Shown here: positions 45,346-56,508 of the stretch, one piece after another
Numbering within the stretch: position 1 is the stretch's first letter
Layout of the letters: each line of letters begins with the position of its first letter
Assembly (NCBI GenBank): GCA_963921425.1
Contig: OY992834.1
Location: 24,379,923 to 24,443,922, forward strand
From: Dryas octopetala
Lineage: Eukaryota; Streptophyta; Magnoliopsida; Rosales; Rosaceae
Length of the DNA stretch: 64,000 nucleotides
Direction of reading: 5' to 3'
Position numbers and translations under genes: made by a program
Notes under the pieces: model-generated
Seen by the model: the letters and a program-made list of their open reading frames with translations, nothing else
Database searches by the model: none
What the model was told of the DNA's origin: nothing

Positions 45346-46670
45346 GGTTATGATATGACAAATAAACAATGACATGTGTGCCGGTTTATTACACGAACCC
45401 CTGACATTTTCGTGTTTTCACATACACCCGGCCCTTGAGTTTTCAGAAATTACAAAAAGACCACGTGAGGTTTTAAATTGTTTTCACATAACCCATTCGG
45501 TTAAAATTATGTCCAAAAATTGTTGACATCAGTATAAAAACTACCTCTAAATTATAAGTTTAACATTTTAGTTATTTACATGCACACCCCTTGAGGTTTA
45601 TCATGTTTTCACACAACCCCCTATGGTTCCACAAATTATAGTAACATACCTTGAGATTTTAACTCAATTATAGAAAGATCCCCAAAGTTTCAACACATTT
45701 TCACATAAGTCTTTGATAAAAAAATAAAAAAGGAAGATGACAAAATATTGCAATAGTTGAAAATATATATATTATTTAGTATGTAAAAAAGAAAATATAT
45801 TGTTGAGATACATTGTTTTAACTTCATAAATGTTATTTTGGTATTTACAAGATTCTGCCATTTATGTTTATGATTAAGGGGTAATATGAAAAAATGCTAA
45901 AACCTTGACGGGTTATCTGAAAACATAATAAACCTTAAGGGGTGTTAATGTAAATGAACCCAAAGGTTGATTTATTTCCTTTTTAACTAAACTTGTGAGA
46001 GATCTGTTTTATGGGTTTCTTTTGTAATTCTGCATTTTGAGGAGCAACTATGGGTTTCTTTTGCAATTCTACATTTTGAGGAGCAACCCAATTTGTGATC
46101 GATATACTCTTTCTCCTGTTTTTTGGGTTTATTTTATTCTCCCTTCCTACCGCTGTTTTTTATATTATTGATGTTTTTGTATTATTTGTTTATTTTTTAA
46201 CTAAAACGGTGAGCAACCTGTCTATATTACATTGTGCGGTATATATACAAAAATGCTCTAAAGTTAACTAGTTAGTAAGTTAATACAAAGCTAATCATTC
46301 TGTTGGGCCCACTGCACAATGTATTTTCAAAATCCGAACCGTCTATTTTTTAGTCCATACTTCATACATCATCTCTGTAAAAATTCTCCAAAATCGGAAA
46401 TCATTTAGCAATTTGATTATAATAACAACTATTTATATGCTTTTTATCGAAAACAGTGTTCGTCTATTTATTTGATCACAATTAAATGACTAAATGATTT
46501 TTGATTTAGTTGATTTTTTGTAATAATGATCTTTGAAGTAGGGCCTAAAAAATTGACGGTTCGGATTATGAGATTAATTATGTGGTAAGCTCAAAAGCAT
46601 GGTTAGCTTCATATTAACTTGCTAACTAGTTATCTTTAGAGCATTTTTGTATATATATATATATATAAGA
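45346..46670. repeat. Long direct repeat R, copy 1
   Basis: Nearly identical to 56509-57830, from GGTTATGATATGACAAATAA to the (TA)n run after TTAGAGCATTTTTG. It contains a MITE-like unit (about 45566-45961, inverted ends with TTTACATGCACACCCCTTGA-type sequence) and the foldback element at 46235-46660. Only scattered base differences separate the copies. Confidence 0.95.
46235..46660. mobile_element. Foldback element at TA repeats, copy 1
   Basis: Both ends read inward ATATACAAAAATGCTCTAAAG, then AACTAGTTAG, AAGTTAATA and further AATCCGAACCGTC. The inverted arms are over 130 bases. It sits at (TA)n. Relatives lie at 48415-48835, 48862-49230 (partial) and 57405-57822. Confidence 0.8.
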
Positions 46671-47460
46671 GCGCTGTTGTAAAATTTTATTTACTCGCAA
46701 ATATACGAGTCTAGTAGTATATTAACGAGATTGAACCTCAAGGAGTGATGCAAAACAATACACTAAGCTTAAACTTAAGTTAATTTAAAACTAACCTAGT
46801 TTGGAAATTTTGTTGATTTGTGAGACAACTTAAAATAAAATATAACTAAAGTGAAAAAGCAAACAAAGTAAATGAAAAGAGAATAAAGTAAATAAAGGTG
46901 CAAGAATTTAAATATTAAACTAGAAAGGAAAATAACAACTCTTTGGTTTTAGAAGCTAAAGAATGGTATAAGAACCAAGGTTAGAGTTCCACACCACTTA
47001 TGAACATATTAAGTGAGATTTTTAGTAATTTCCCCAAAAAGGAGGGCACCCAAGAGTCACTTGATACCCTCTTACAAAGATAAATATGAATTGAGCACAA
47101 AAATTGAAGATGTATATGGTAGATTTTGATCTTGCTTAGAAAATGCAAACTTTAAACAACTCAAGTGAACCAAAACTAAGGAACAACTAGAGTTCAAAAA
47201 AGTTTGTGATTTAAAAGATTAACCATAAAGTTAAAATGTGAAAAGAGGATCTAACTACCCATAATATATGACATTATGGGTGAAAGATGATCTCTTTCTC
47301 ATTTTAATATCAAAATCTTAAATAAAGAAAGAAATAAATAAGCATGTAATTTAAAGAACAAGAAAATAAATAACACTACTAACCATAAAGTAAAGAACTA
47401 CATAAAATAAAAGACATAAAGTAAATAAAAGATTAGGAGAAGAGAGAAGAGAGACATAAA
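46671..47460. repeat. Long direct repeat L, copy 1
   Basis: Begins GAGCGCTGTTGTAAAATTTT and runs with high identity to the copy at 63155-64000 (TTTACTCGCAAATA, GAACCTCAAGGAGTGATG, GGTTCCACACCACTTATGAAC). The GTAAAATTTTATTTACTCGC start resembles the region next to Gypsy-type LTRs in plants, so L may be retroelement-derived. No coding region. Confidence 0.9.
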
Positions 47461-48414
47461 TTAAAGTTTCATTAATTAAAAGTGCAAGAAAATTACATTC
47501 ATATTCTCTCTCAAACATTATAGCCAAAGGGCTTGAGAGAGAAATCCTAGGAGAATACTAGAAAAAGGCAGAAAATTAAAAATATAGAGTAAAAAGCTAT
47601 GGTAAAGGGGCTGAATGCTTCCTTATATAGGCAAAGCTTAGGGTAGAAAATATCAGAAGGGGGAGACATGTGGCAGCTTATGTAAGGTTGAGAGGATAGC
47701 TGGTGACAGCTATTTGAGATGGGGATTAGCACAAGAGGGCGCTGGAGAAATCTGGAAGCAGCTAGAAGATGGGACACGTGTCGCAGTGTGGTTGGCTGCA
47801 AGAAAGATTAATATTGCACCGGCGGCTTGGCTTGGCTTGTGAGTTGCGGTTGCACAGGAAATCGTGAGGGAGAGAGAGATAGTGGAGAAGCGGCTCAAGG
47901 CTTAGCTTGTGGCTAGCATGGGGAGGTGTGCATCAGCTGCTGGGCGGAAGAGAAAAATAGAGGCACTGGGTTGATTGCTGTTGTGCCACGTGTCGTCGTC
48001 GTATTGGCTGGAGCCAATATTAATCAAAGCATTTGATTTGGGCGGAAGCTTTGCTGGTGTGGCGTTGTGACTCTTCGGCTACCTCAAGATGTGGACTGGG
48101 TCGGCTGCTTCCTCTTTTGCGCTTCATCTCTCCACTTGGGCTGGGCTTGTTCTTCTTCTTTTATTTGTTTTGGGCTTTTGTTTTCATTTTCTTTAATTAA
48201 GCCTACAAAATTTAAAATAAACTAATTAACAGAAATAAAATCTAATAGATAGTTAAATAAAACTTATTAAATTTTAGGAATTAAGACAAAAACTCATAAA
48301 ACTCACTAATTAATTAAATAATAAAAATAAGACTTTAAAACACTAAAAATGCTTAAAGACATAGATAAAAATGTATAGTTTTAAGGTAAAATATGTATAT
48401 AAATTAACCTCAAT
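47461..48414. other. Gene-free continuation of the L region
   Basis: Probably retroelement LTR sequence. Short minus frames at 47547-47898 have no known motif. GC-richer between 47700 and 48130. Confidence 0.35.
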
Positions 48415-48821
48415 AAGCGCTCTAGAACTAACTAGTTAGTAAGATAATACGACACTAACCATCATTTTTAACCTACTACACAATATAATTTCATGATCCA
48501 AATCGTGTATTTTTTAGATTCTCATTCAAAGATCATCTTTGCAAAAAATCAACAAAATCAGAAATCGTTTAGTCAACTATTAACAAGCTAATTGTGCTAA
48601 TGTAAATGGACGAACATAAGTTTTTCCATAAAACATAAAATGATTGTAATGATAATCAAATGGCTAAATGATTTCTGATTTGGTTAATTTTTTGCAAGGT
48701 TGATCTTTGAATGAAGACCTAAAATATGAACGGTTTGACTTATGAGATTATATTATGTAGTGGGCCCAAAAAGGTGGTTAATACCGTATTTCTTACTAAT
48801 TTGTTAGCTCTAGAGCATTTT

Positions 48822-48835
<14 letters not shown>
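48415..48835. mobile_element. Foldback element at TA repeats, related copy
   Basis: Diverged relative of 46235-46660, with inverted ends CGCTCTAGAACTAACTAGTTAG at the left and TTTGTTAGCTCTAGAGCATTTTTG at the right, then (TA)n. The central AAATCATTTAG/CTAAATGATTTC words are inverted too. Confidence 0.75.
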
Positions 48836-48861
<26 letters not shown>

Positions 48862-48863
<2 letters not shown>

Positions 48864-49230
48864 AACACTCTAAAGCTAATCCTGTTAGTAAAATAATAAT
48901 AAGCTAACCTTTCTCTAAACCATTAGATTTCATCTAATGACTATAATTTATTCAGCCTACTATCCAACTTAAATTACTTGTCCCAACTTAAATTACTTAT
49001 ATACAGGAAGACTCCATTGTAGGATCCTACATTTAATATTATTTGTAGGATACATCGTGGGGCCCACTCCCATAGAGTTTTTCAACAATCCGAACTATCT
49101 ATTTTTTAGAACTTTATTCATAGATTATCTTTGCAAAAAATTAGTCAAATCGAAAATTATTTGTCTATCTAACTTTGATAAAATAAATGAATGATTTTAT
49201 CAAAATATATATATGTATGCTTAAAAAACA
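48862..49230. mobile_element. Partial relatives of the TA-targeted foldback family
   Basis: After the (TA)n run comes GGAACACTCTAAAGCTAA, and further on GGGGCCCACTCCCATAG and CAATCCGAACTATCTATTTTTTAG, which echo the arms of the elements at 46235 and 48415. The right ends are not complete. Confidence 0.5.
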
Positions 49231-49579
49231 GACGAGACATGTATGCAAAAACAACATATATTATTAGCCTAACACTGTATACTTTACGATTGCAGACAAG
49301 TGAAAGAGGCTACCTTTGTATGAGACTGTAATTAAGAGTTTTATTACTTTAACTGTTTTGTGCATACTAAAAATGTGTAACCAAACTTGATCAAATGCTT
49401 TAATTGTTTTCAAAAACTGAAATCTAATAATTAATATTTGATGTCATGTCATTTAAATGAATACATGCAGGTTTCATATTGTCTAATTGTTGCTTGGATT
49501 ATGGGAAAAACATGGATCTTACTATTTCGATATAGGTGGATTGATTTGTTTCAATTTATTAATTCTATTTCGTATTTAT

Positions 49580-49735
49580 GTCCCACCAAAGAAAGATATT
49601 GTCAAGCAGTTAGAAGTTTGGAGTTTGATGGACATCTTCATCCTTATAATCTGAGCCGGTACAGAGATTGGAAGCGGTTATCTAATTACGTTGCAAAGAA
49701 CATTATTCAACAGATTGGTACGGATTATTCACAAC
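49580..49735 (+). pseudogene. AAR2-like splicing factor exon fragment
   Basis: The plus frame reads KERYCQAVRSLEFDGHLHPY then NLSRYRDWKRLSNYVAKNII. This resembles the C-terminal part of plant AAR2 proteins, which help assemble the U5 snRNP of the spliceosome. Only this one exon-sized piece is present. The frame upstream (49438-49575) does not look like AAR2, and downstream it runs into the CACTA end at 49764. It is an isolated fragment; family recognition rests on memory of the motif and should be checked. Confidence 0.55.
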
Positions 49736-49780
49736 TTCAATGGTGCTTTATATTCATAATTACCACTACAAGAAAAAAGA

Positions 49781-50063
49781 GTTTGGGCGACGAACGTTGT
49801 TCCTCTCCCAAAGCATGTGTAGGCGACGAAATTATTCGTCGCCTAAACATACTTTGGGCGACAAAATTAATTATTCCTCTCCCAAAGCATGTTTAGGCGA
49901 CGGAATTGTTCGTCGCCTAAACATACTTTGGGCGACGAAATTAATTATCCCTCGCCCAAAAAATGTTTAGGCGACGAACAATAAACATACTTTGGGCGAC
50001 GAAATTAATTATCCCTCGGCCAAAAAATGTTTAGGCGACGAACAATTTCGTCGCCTAAACATA
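49781..50063. repeat. CACTA subterminal repeat array
   Basis: About four copies of a unit of roughly 65-75 bases, built from TTTGGGCGACGAAATTAATT, CCCTCGCCCAAAAAATG and TTTAGGCGACGAACAAT with inverted TTCGTCGCCTAAACAT. Such arrays bind the element's own transposition protein. Confidence 0.9.
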
Positions 50064-50229
50064 TTTATTTAAAAAAAAATTATTGAGATTATATATTTAA
50101 ATTTAATATTTTATAAAAAAATCTTTATTCAAAAACTATATAACAAAATTAATAAATCTATATATCCAAATATCCATATAAAGTAGCAACAATTTCATAT
50201 TATATGCAAATATAATCGGTACAAACAAT

Positions 50230-51779
50230 CACTAATGACCCCCTCAGTCAGTAACATCATCGGCACCGGTGGAGGAGCCTGGCATACACTGGTCAATGTT
50301 CGGTGGCAACACAAACCCAAGTATGATCCTGACCAACTGGCTAAACATTTGCTCCATCTGATGCACCTTACTCGTCTGCTGTGCATATGCCGCTCTCGAT
50401 TCTTCTAGTTGACCTCTCAACAGATGCACTTTAGTGTACAGGTTGACGAATTCTGCAGATGGCTAAGATGAAGACTCGGCACTAAGATCACGAACCTGAC
50501 CTGCTTTCATTCTGCATATCTCCCTACCACGCCTAACACCCAGTGTCTCCGTTATAATACGAAGACCGGCATCGCGATCGGGGACTGAGATCGACTCCAA
50601 CGGAGTGTCCGGAGGGTACTGGCTGGCCACCTCCTCTAAATAACTCGCCTTCTTGGCGAGCTTCTCCACCTTCAAAATGTTATACACAAGTTAGAAATTA
50701 GGAAATTAAATACAAATATAAAAAATTGTGAAAAAAAAAAACTAAAATATAAAAAACTAACGTGCTTTGTCATGCCCTTCTCATTGCCGGGTCGGCCATA
50801 AACATCCCTGTAGTTGTCGAGCTTCGGGAATTGCGAACCAGCCTGAAAAAGAATATAATATTGATAAAGACTTAAATAATACTAAGGAATATATATATTA
50901 AATTAAATAATATCGCACTTTACGATACAATTCCACCCGGTATGAGAAGCGCATTGAACCACCAAGATGATCAATCCTTGCGGGTGCTTTCCGGTTCTTA
51001 AGATTGGCATTCGACTTCTTCTGTTAAATATTAAGCAAATTGTAAATGCATTAGTACATATACGATAAAGGAATAACATAAGAAAATAGGTTTTTGAAGT
51101 CTTAAAATGATATAACATACCAAAAATTCCGGACTCTGAAAATGAGTGCACAACCACTGCCACTGATCAAGCCGAGATGTCATCTCCGAAGGAGGGCTGA
51201 CCAATGCCTCATCTGCTAATCCAAATATGTTATATTCCCTGTGCAGCTCGTGCTTCCATTGTATGTAAATTTTTCTCAATAAATTCTCCATATACCTAGC
51301 TACATTCGGATCCTCCATCCGAATGTCATAGTTTACTTGAAAAAAATAAATATTAAATTGTTAGGAATGATCAAATTCATCATTTTGTATTAATCGAAAT
51401 ATACTCACTGAGATGGAGCCCATAATGCTCATCTTGATGACGTCATCAACCTTTTCCCAACTGGAGAAAAGCATGGGGCAGTCGGCATGAATAATCGCCT
51501 CGACAAATGAAGCGAAAGTACTATGGACCTCCTTGCTTAGTCGTAGGTATTCTTTCTCAAGAACGATTCGAATTCTCTCGTTCGTCGTGCGCGTGATTCG
51601 GGACGCTTTCAACCATGTACTTATCCCCCTCGTGTTTTTGGTACCTACAAAAACAAATATAACATATTAATTTCACAATAACCTTATAACATCTAAATAC
51701 AATTAAACCTAAACAGAAGTGCTGTGAAAACATTTTTCTTACTCTCTGATGATGAGGCAGTACTATTTGAACCGATCAT
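50230..51779 (-). pseudogene. CACTA-encoded plant transposase-family protein (Transposase_24/Ptta type)
   Basis: Exons read on the minus strand. 51779-51743 (MIGSNSTASSSE) joins 51644-51409 (TKNTRGISTWLKASR, then WEKVDDVIKMSIMGSIS) through a clean GT-AG junction in frame. Further coding blocks are about 51340-51122 (ARYMENLLRKIYIQWKHELH), 51020-50920 (RKAPARIDHLGGSMRFSYRV), 50845-50762 (FPKLDNYRDVYGRPGNEKG), 50670-50463 and 50457-50243 (a C-terminal coiled-coil-like end). The order and the HxGG-SFxxR block fit the plant En/Spm-associated family. Joining exon 2 to the third block gives an immediate stop in the simple model, so the gene may be broken or spliced differently. It is not the DDE transposase itself. 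Confidence 0.6.
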
Positions 51780-52064
51780 TATTGTCAGTAATCACTAACA
51801 TGTTCCTTAAACCATTTCAGAAATAATTACATATGTTTTTTCTCTACACGTTCCTTGTCCCATCCTGGATAGTCGCGATTCATCAGTTCCTTATGCTCAA
51901 TACGCAAGGAGTCAACTTCTTCGCAATTATTGAGTATGAACCAATGAGCTATCTCCATGTCGTGTTTCGAGAATTAAATAGCTGGTTTAGGGACTTATCG
52001 TGGCAACAATAACAGTTCAATCGTGGTGGCTATCGTGGCACATCAAACATTGGTTGAAAGACCA

Positions 52065-52490
52065 TAATGCCCTCATCATTTATTGGAAGTCCACGTGACA
52101 TGCACCAAAGATACCATGATGCAATGCCATTGGTTCAGAAATTTGGAGTGATGCAGATAAGGAGTGGAAAGAGAGTGTTAATAATCAAAAAGTTATTGGA
52201 TGAATATACACAATCTCACCTTCATAAGGGGAAAAATTCTACTTACGCATACTTCTTAATCATGTCAGAGGGCCTATATCATTTGAAGATTTAATGACAA
52301 TTAATGAGATTCTACAAATAACATTTAAGCAAGCGATGTAACAAGAAGATTTGTTAGAAGAAGATGATAGTATTAGACAATGTTTACATGAGGGCTATGT
52401 CATTAGTCTTATGAATTTCATCAATCACTTTGTTGCACTTAGAAATCATGTCTTTGATTATTTCACACAATTTCTCAAAATTTGCTAAAT
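52065..52490 (+). pseudogene. Helitron helicase (Rep/Pif1-type) remnant
   Basis: The plus frame MPSSFIGSPRDMHQRYHDAM then PLVQKFG matches the conserved Helitron-like N-terminal domain. After an internal deletion and a frame change come STYAYF, LNHVRGPISFEDLMTIN, FKQAM and LLEEDDSIRQCLHEGYVISL, also from Helitron helicases (RGPxSFEDLRTVNG...LLEDDxSxxxCL). At least one in-frame stop and one frameshift are present. Helitrons move by rolling circle. No Helitron ends were identified. Confidence 0.8.
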
Positions 52491-52739
52491 GCATACATCT
52501 CTAAGGTAGCTAATAAAATAGGGCAAACAAATAGCATGACATTCAAACAAAGACTAAGAATTTATCAACATATATGAACTTGTAATCTTGACTCAGCAGC
52601 AAAGCTTGTTGCAGATTCTAAGACATCCCATAGTATTTAACCACAAACATCCTCTCAAGCTTCTCCATCAAGAACCTCTTGAGCTGAAAGTGTGTTTGTA
52701 ACTCATGGCTATTTATAATTTTTTGCCATCACTTTGTTA

Positions 52740-52925
52740 ATCTTCAACGTATTAATTATTAGGGTGAATTAAACTTTGCGCCTCTCAAGTATAGGTTGTT
52801 TTTAACTTTAGTACTCAATGTTCAAAACATTTCAATGTGAAATTTAAAGTTTATGAAAATTGCAATGTGCCTCTTCCATTAACTTTTCTGTTAATTTTGA
52901 CTGCATATAGCATGTGTAGGATTCA
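52740..52925. other. Single MITE-like arm
   Basis: The sequence AATTAAACTTTGCGCCTCTC followed by TTAACTTTAGTACTCAATG has the style of the Mutator-like MITE arms seen elsewhere, but the second arm is missing. Confidence 0.3.
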
Positions 52926-52927
52926 AA

Positions 52928-53263
52928 ATGCAGTTTGAGTTCATCCTCTCAACCTCCCTTGTCAATGTGCTCTTTGAGTTCCCGGAAATACAGCTGGAAG
53001 AGATCTACAACTTTACCTTCAAAATGCACAAGCATTTGGTAGTAACAGGGAACACAGAGTCGATCCCCCAAAACAACCTTGACCTTGAGCAGTTTGCTCA
53101 GATCTTGGATAAGCAGGATCATATTCTCAGAGTCGTCCACTATACTTTGACTATGGAGCTGTATAACCAGGCGGGAAAACTCATATATGTTATCGTCAAC
53201 TACAACTACATGCTATACCTTAATGTCGTGCCAAACAACTACACTCTCAATGTTTGCCTCTAG
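52928..53263 (+). other. Unrecognised 111-codon frame before an LTR/PBS region
   Basis: Open frame of 111 codons with balanced composition; after its TAG the same frame runs on for about 40 more codons. It is followed by a TATA box (TCTTATAAATACC, about 53390) and a tRNA-Met primer-binding site (53463). I do not recognise the protein. It could be a retroelement or endogenous pararetrovirus part, or chance. Confidence 0.3.
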
Positions 53264-53389
53264 ACCCAAGCCGCCATCCCCGATGATCACCCTACTGCCT
53301 TGAATAATATACGAGAAATGATCTCCAGTGAATTTAAACCGAACACAAATACGGTGGTCGCTCTATGTCATCATTGATTATCATTGTAC

Positions 53390-53402
53390 TCTTATAAATA
53401 CC
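53390..53402 (+). promoter_or_regulatory. TATA box ahead of the Copia primer-binding site
   Basis: TCTTATAAATACC lies about 70 bases before the primer-binding site, in the position of an LTR core promoter. Confidence 0.45.
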
Positions 53403-53616
53403 TCTTAAAGGAGGAGAATAAAGGTGAGCACAATTATTTTCCATAAAGCCTGAATTTTAACTTGGTATCAGAGCCGACTTAATTTCTCTTATACTATTGA
53501 AAAATTAAGGTTTGTGTTTTAGTTTTTAGGGTTTGCTCCTTATATTTGGTTTTGGATTTTTCATAAAAATTTGTGATTCCTGTGATTTCCGCTGCTACTA
53601 CTACTGCTTTTACAAA

Positions 53617-53824
53617 ATTATTACGTCCGTAGTAAAATTTATTACGGCTGCTGTTAAGTTGTTCTTCTTGGTTTTCAAGATTTTACCTAAAAATCTATAT
53701 TGTTTTATGTTAGCCTTTCTTCGCCAGTGTGTTGCCATTGTCGTCTCTACTACTGTCGATAATTGGTTTTTCCTTATTATCGATTAAGATTTTCTTTCAG
53801 TGTATATTTTACTTTATTAGTATG
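53617..53824 (+). repeat. Direct repeat, copy 1 (Copia leader)
   Basis: Shares about 210 bases with 55505-55722 (TTTATTACGGCTGCTG, GGTTTTCAAGATTTTA, CGCCAGTGTGTTGCCATTGT). Confidence 0.9.
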
Positions 53825-54427
53825 AATTTTATTTATGAGTCTTAACCAATTAAAATATTTGATGAGTCCAATTATTTTGAGTGGGCACAAAGTGCTCATT
53901 CATATATGACTACCTAAAGACTTTAAAGTTTAATTACTGGTGAGTATACTGCTCCTAACAAAGATGCAATATGAGGTTATCGTGTCGTGTCGTGTTGTGA
54001 GGTTATCGTGTCGTGACTTAGGATCAAACAAAGTTTAATTACTGTCTGCGACTTAGGATCAATATGAGGTTATCGTGTCGTGTTGGCTTGCGGATTCCAT
54101 GATTAAAGAGGTTCGTTCTTTGTTGAAAAAACATGGAGCACAGACAGCTAGGGATTTTTGAGAGACTATAATGCATTATAATGCATATATATGGTATTGA
54201 TTATGAAGACTCTGTTTATTCTCTTCAAGGGGAGTGTAACTATTCGTCAGAAAATAACTAGATTAGTGAGTGGGTATGTCAAGAAGAGAAAGGGCAAATT
54301 CGTCTCATTGTGAAGATTTTTTGGATTTCGATAATTTTGGATTAGAGAAATTGTTGGAATATGTGGTGATTGTCTTAATAATCCTCCTGAAAGTGTTGGT
54401 GAATTTTGTGAGAAAGAAGAAGATTGT

Positions 54428-54655
54428 ATGTTGTGCGTGTTTGACGAGGATTATATATTGTGTGAATTTTGTGACAAGGAAATAGTCAAAGCTTGTATGT
54501 TGTGCGTGTTTGACGTTCTCATAAATCTTAATAATTCTTGCATGGATAACAGTTGCTTTAAGTTCGTTTTCGGAACATGTAAGTTAACTAGTTATGGGAG
54601 GCCTAAGAAGCTCTTAATTTATGCCTTAGGAGAACAATTGCGAGAAAGTAACTAG
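54428..54655 (+). other. Cys-rich 75-codon frame with duplicated MLCVFD motif
   Basis: The frame reads MLCVFDEDYILCEFCDKE and repeats MLCVFD 22 codons later; Cys occurs in CEFC and similar pairs. A frame-shifted upstream part (GDCLNNPPESVGEFCEKE) extends it. I know no such family. It lies inside the Copia remnant and may be degenerate captured sequence. Confidence 0.25.
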
Positions 54656-55113
54656 CCAAACCTTTTTAGCAGTCAAACTTTTATATATTGTGTTTGAATT
54701 GATTTGTCATTAGCCTTAAATGGTTAGAGTATGCATATTTGTTTTGATGGCTGAAAGCTTAACATTGCAAGATAGGGTAATGGGTGTGTGTGTGTGGTGT
54801 GGTGTGCGTGAGTTCCATCTTTCCAAAACCCCCCTGTTTAGTTATTCTATTGATTAATTGAATTGATTTGTTGTGTATTAACCATTCCCTGTGGGATTAA
54901 CCTCGTGTTTGTATGCTTTACTATTGATGCGATTCATGCACTTGCGAGTATACTTAGAATGAGAAATGTTTTTATTTTGTTCTAAGGAAAAAATCAACAT
55001 TGATACGGATGATGGATCTTCTACTAGATTTTTCGTCACTGATGAGGGGGTGATCGATTTACCATATTGGGTGATAGTGGTAAAAGTGACTATGTTGACT
55101 TTATTGTCATAGT

Positions 55114-55343
55114 CTTTTTATTTTTTAGTTTGCCAAGAATTTGATTGGTATTGTCAATCGACTGAAGTTTAATGCTAACGTTGATAAATATTTTGTCAAA
55201 AAAATATTGGAGAGTGTGATTAGTGATTTTCCATTTGTGAAGAATGAAGACCAATTAGCTAATCTACTTACAAAAGCGGTTTCCAAGTATAAAGTTCTAC
55301 AACTCACTTGCAAATTGGACATGCATAACTATGTACCAACTTG
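55114..55343 (+). pseudogene. Copia RNase H C-terminal remnant
   Basis: The frame ends KYFVKKILESVISDFPFVKN, EDQLANLLTKAVSKYKVLQ, CKLDMHNYVPT and a stop. This is the typical end of Copia pol (HFIREKxxxG..., DQLADxxTK..., LGMxDIY.P). It is followed at once by the polypurine tract and 3' LTR start. Confidence 0.85.
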
Positions 55344-55352
55344 AGAGGGAGT

Positions 55353-55504
55353 GTTAGCGTGAGCTGTAATTTAGAAGTCATAGTTTTAATTTACTTGCCT
55401 TATGTTGTACTTTCTATATTTTAAGTTTTCCTAGTTCCAGTTTAATTAGAGTAGATTTGTTATTTTCTCATTATTATTAATTAGTTTTCTTGTCCTTGTG
55501 CACA
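55353..55504 (+). mobile_element. Start of the Copia 3' LTR
   Basis: Begins TGTTAGCGTGAGCTG directly after the polypurine tract, the expected TG start. It is cut short and runs into a second copy of the leader repeat at 55505, so the LTR is rearranged. Confidence 0.55.
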
Positions 55505-55722
55505 TAATTATTATGTCTGTAATAAAATTTATTACGGCTGCTATTGAGTTGTTCTTCTTCTTGGTTTTCAAGATTTTATCTAAAAATCTATATTGTTTTA
55601 TGTTGCCTTTTTTCGCCAGTGTGTTGCCATTGTCGTCTCTACTGCTGTCGATAATTGGTTTTTCCTTATTACCGATTAAAGTTTTCTTTCAGTGTATAAT
55701 TTACTTTATTAGTATATGAACG
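55505..55722 (+). repeat. Direct repeat, copy 2 (Copia leader)
   Basis: Partner of 53617-53824. Its presence after an LTR start suggests unequal recombination between element copies. Confidence 0.9.
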
Positions 55723-56508
55723 GCTTAGATTGTTAAAATCACGTTGTGGTCTTCACAATTATGGAAACAACAAGGTTTCAACGGGAAAGTTATTTGAACT
55801 AATACTCTTCGAGTGTATTTATAATTTTATATGTAGAAGCTCACATATAGATCGTGTTTTCAACGATCCGAACTGTTCATATTTTAGTTCCCCACTCAAA
55901 GAGAATTCTTGCAAAAAATTAGCTTAATCGGAGATGTAAAAGTGATGTAACGGTGGTCGAATTAATGAACGATTGTGGTTTTTCTAATGATAATCGAATA
56001 GGTAGATGAATTCCGATTTAGCCGATTTTTTGTAAGGATGATACTTTGACTATGAAAATAGAAAATGAACGGTTCAGATCGTTGAATTAATGAATTGACG
56101 ATCGTGGTTTAATAACTTTAATTATAGTTGTATATACACATATACATTTATATTTTATTATAGTTGTAATGTTGTATATAATTTTAAAAGTTTATTACTT
56201 TATTATTTATGGTATTACATAGTTACACTATTACTATTTACTAACATTATAGTATTATATAATAATTTAATAAACATATTAATAATTTATTAGAGTAAAC
56301 AAACGAAAAACCTATTAAATATGTTATGATTCCCAAATTGGACTTTGGGTCGGGCTTTGGGCGGGTCTAAACGGGCCGGGCTTTTGGCGGCCCATGGGCT
56401 TCAAGGGAATGGCCCAAGCCCAACCCAAGAGATATTCGGGCCGAGCGGGGCCGGCCCAAATTTCGGGCCAAATCGGGGTTCGGGCCTTGGGCTTTTTGGT
56501 GAGGCCTA
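55723..56508. mobile_element. Left-truncated hAT copy related to 9924-11157
   Basis: Matches about 10465-11157 of the first element (TTAGCTTAATCGGAGATGTAAAAG, GAATTAATGAACGAT, TAAACAAACGAAAAACCTATT). It ends in the GGGCC-rich arm with TTTTTGGTGAGGCCTA at 56508. The left arm and the tRNA-like part are missing. Confidence 0.85.

Larger units (their letters stand above)
49764..51800. mobile_element. CACTA (En/Spm) element, one end visible
   Basis: It begins CACTACAAGAAAA at 49764, the standard CACTA terminus, with TAC as the flanking 3 bases. It is followed by a dense subterminal repeat array and minus-strand exons of an En/Spm-type protein. I found no matching right terminus before the Helitron remnant at 52065, so the element is truncated and its right limit is a guess. 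Confidence 0.8.
53463..55352 (+). mobile_element. Decayed Copia retrotransposon (internal region)
   Basis: TGGTATCAGAGC at 53463-53474 is the primer-binding site complementary to initiator tRNA-Met. Around 53862-53955 broken gag residues remain (NYFEWAQSAHSYM and LITGEYTAPNKDA). The 3' end keeps the RNase H tail and a purine tract (GAGAGGGAG, about 55344-55352) before TGTTAGCG, the start of a 3' LTR. Integrase and most of reverse transcriptase are gone. Between them (54240-54660) lies a Cys-rich broken frame of unknown origin. Confidence 0.7.

Noticed and set aside
49781..50063. CRISPR-like array
   Set aside because: The units are contiguous CACTA subterminal repeats with inverted words in a plant genome, without unique spacers.
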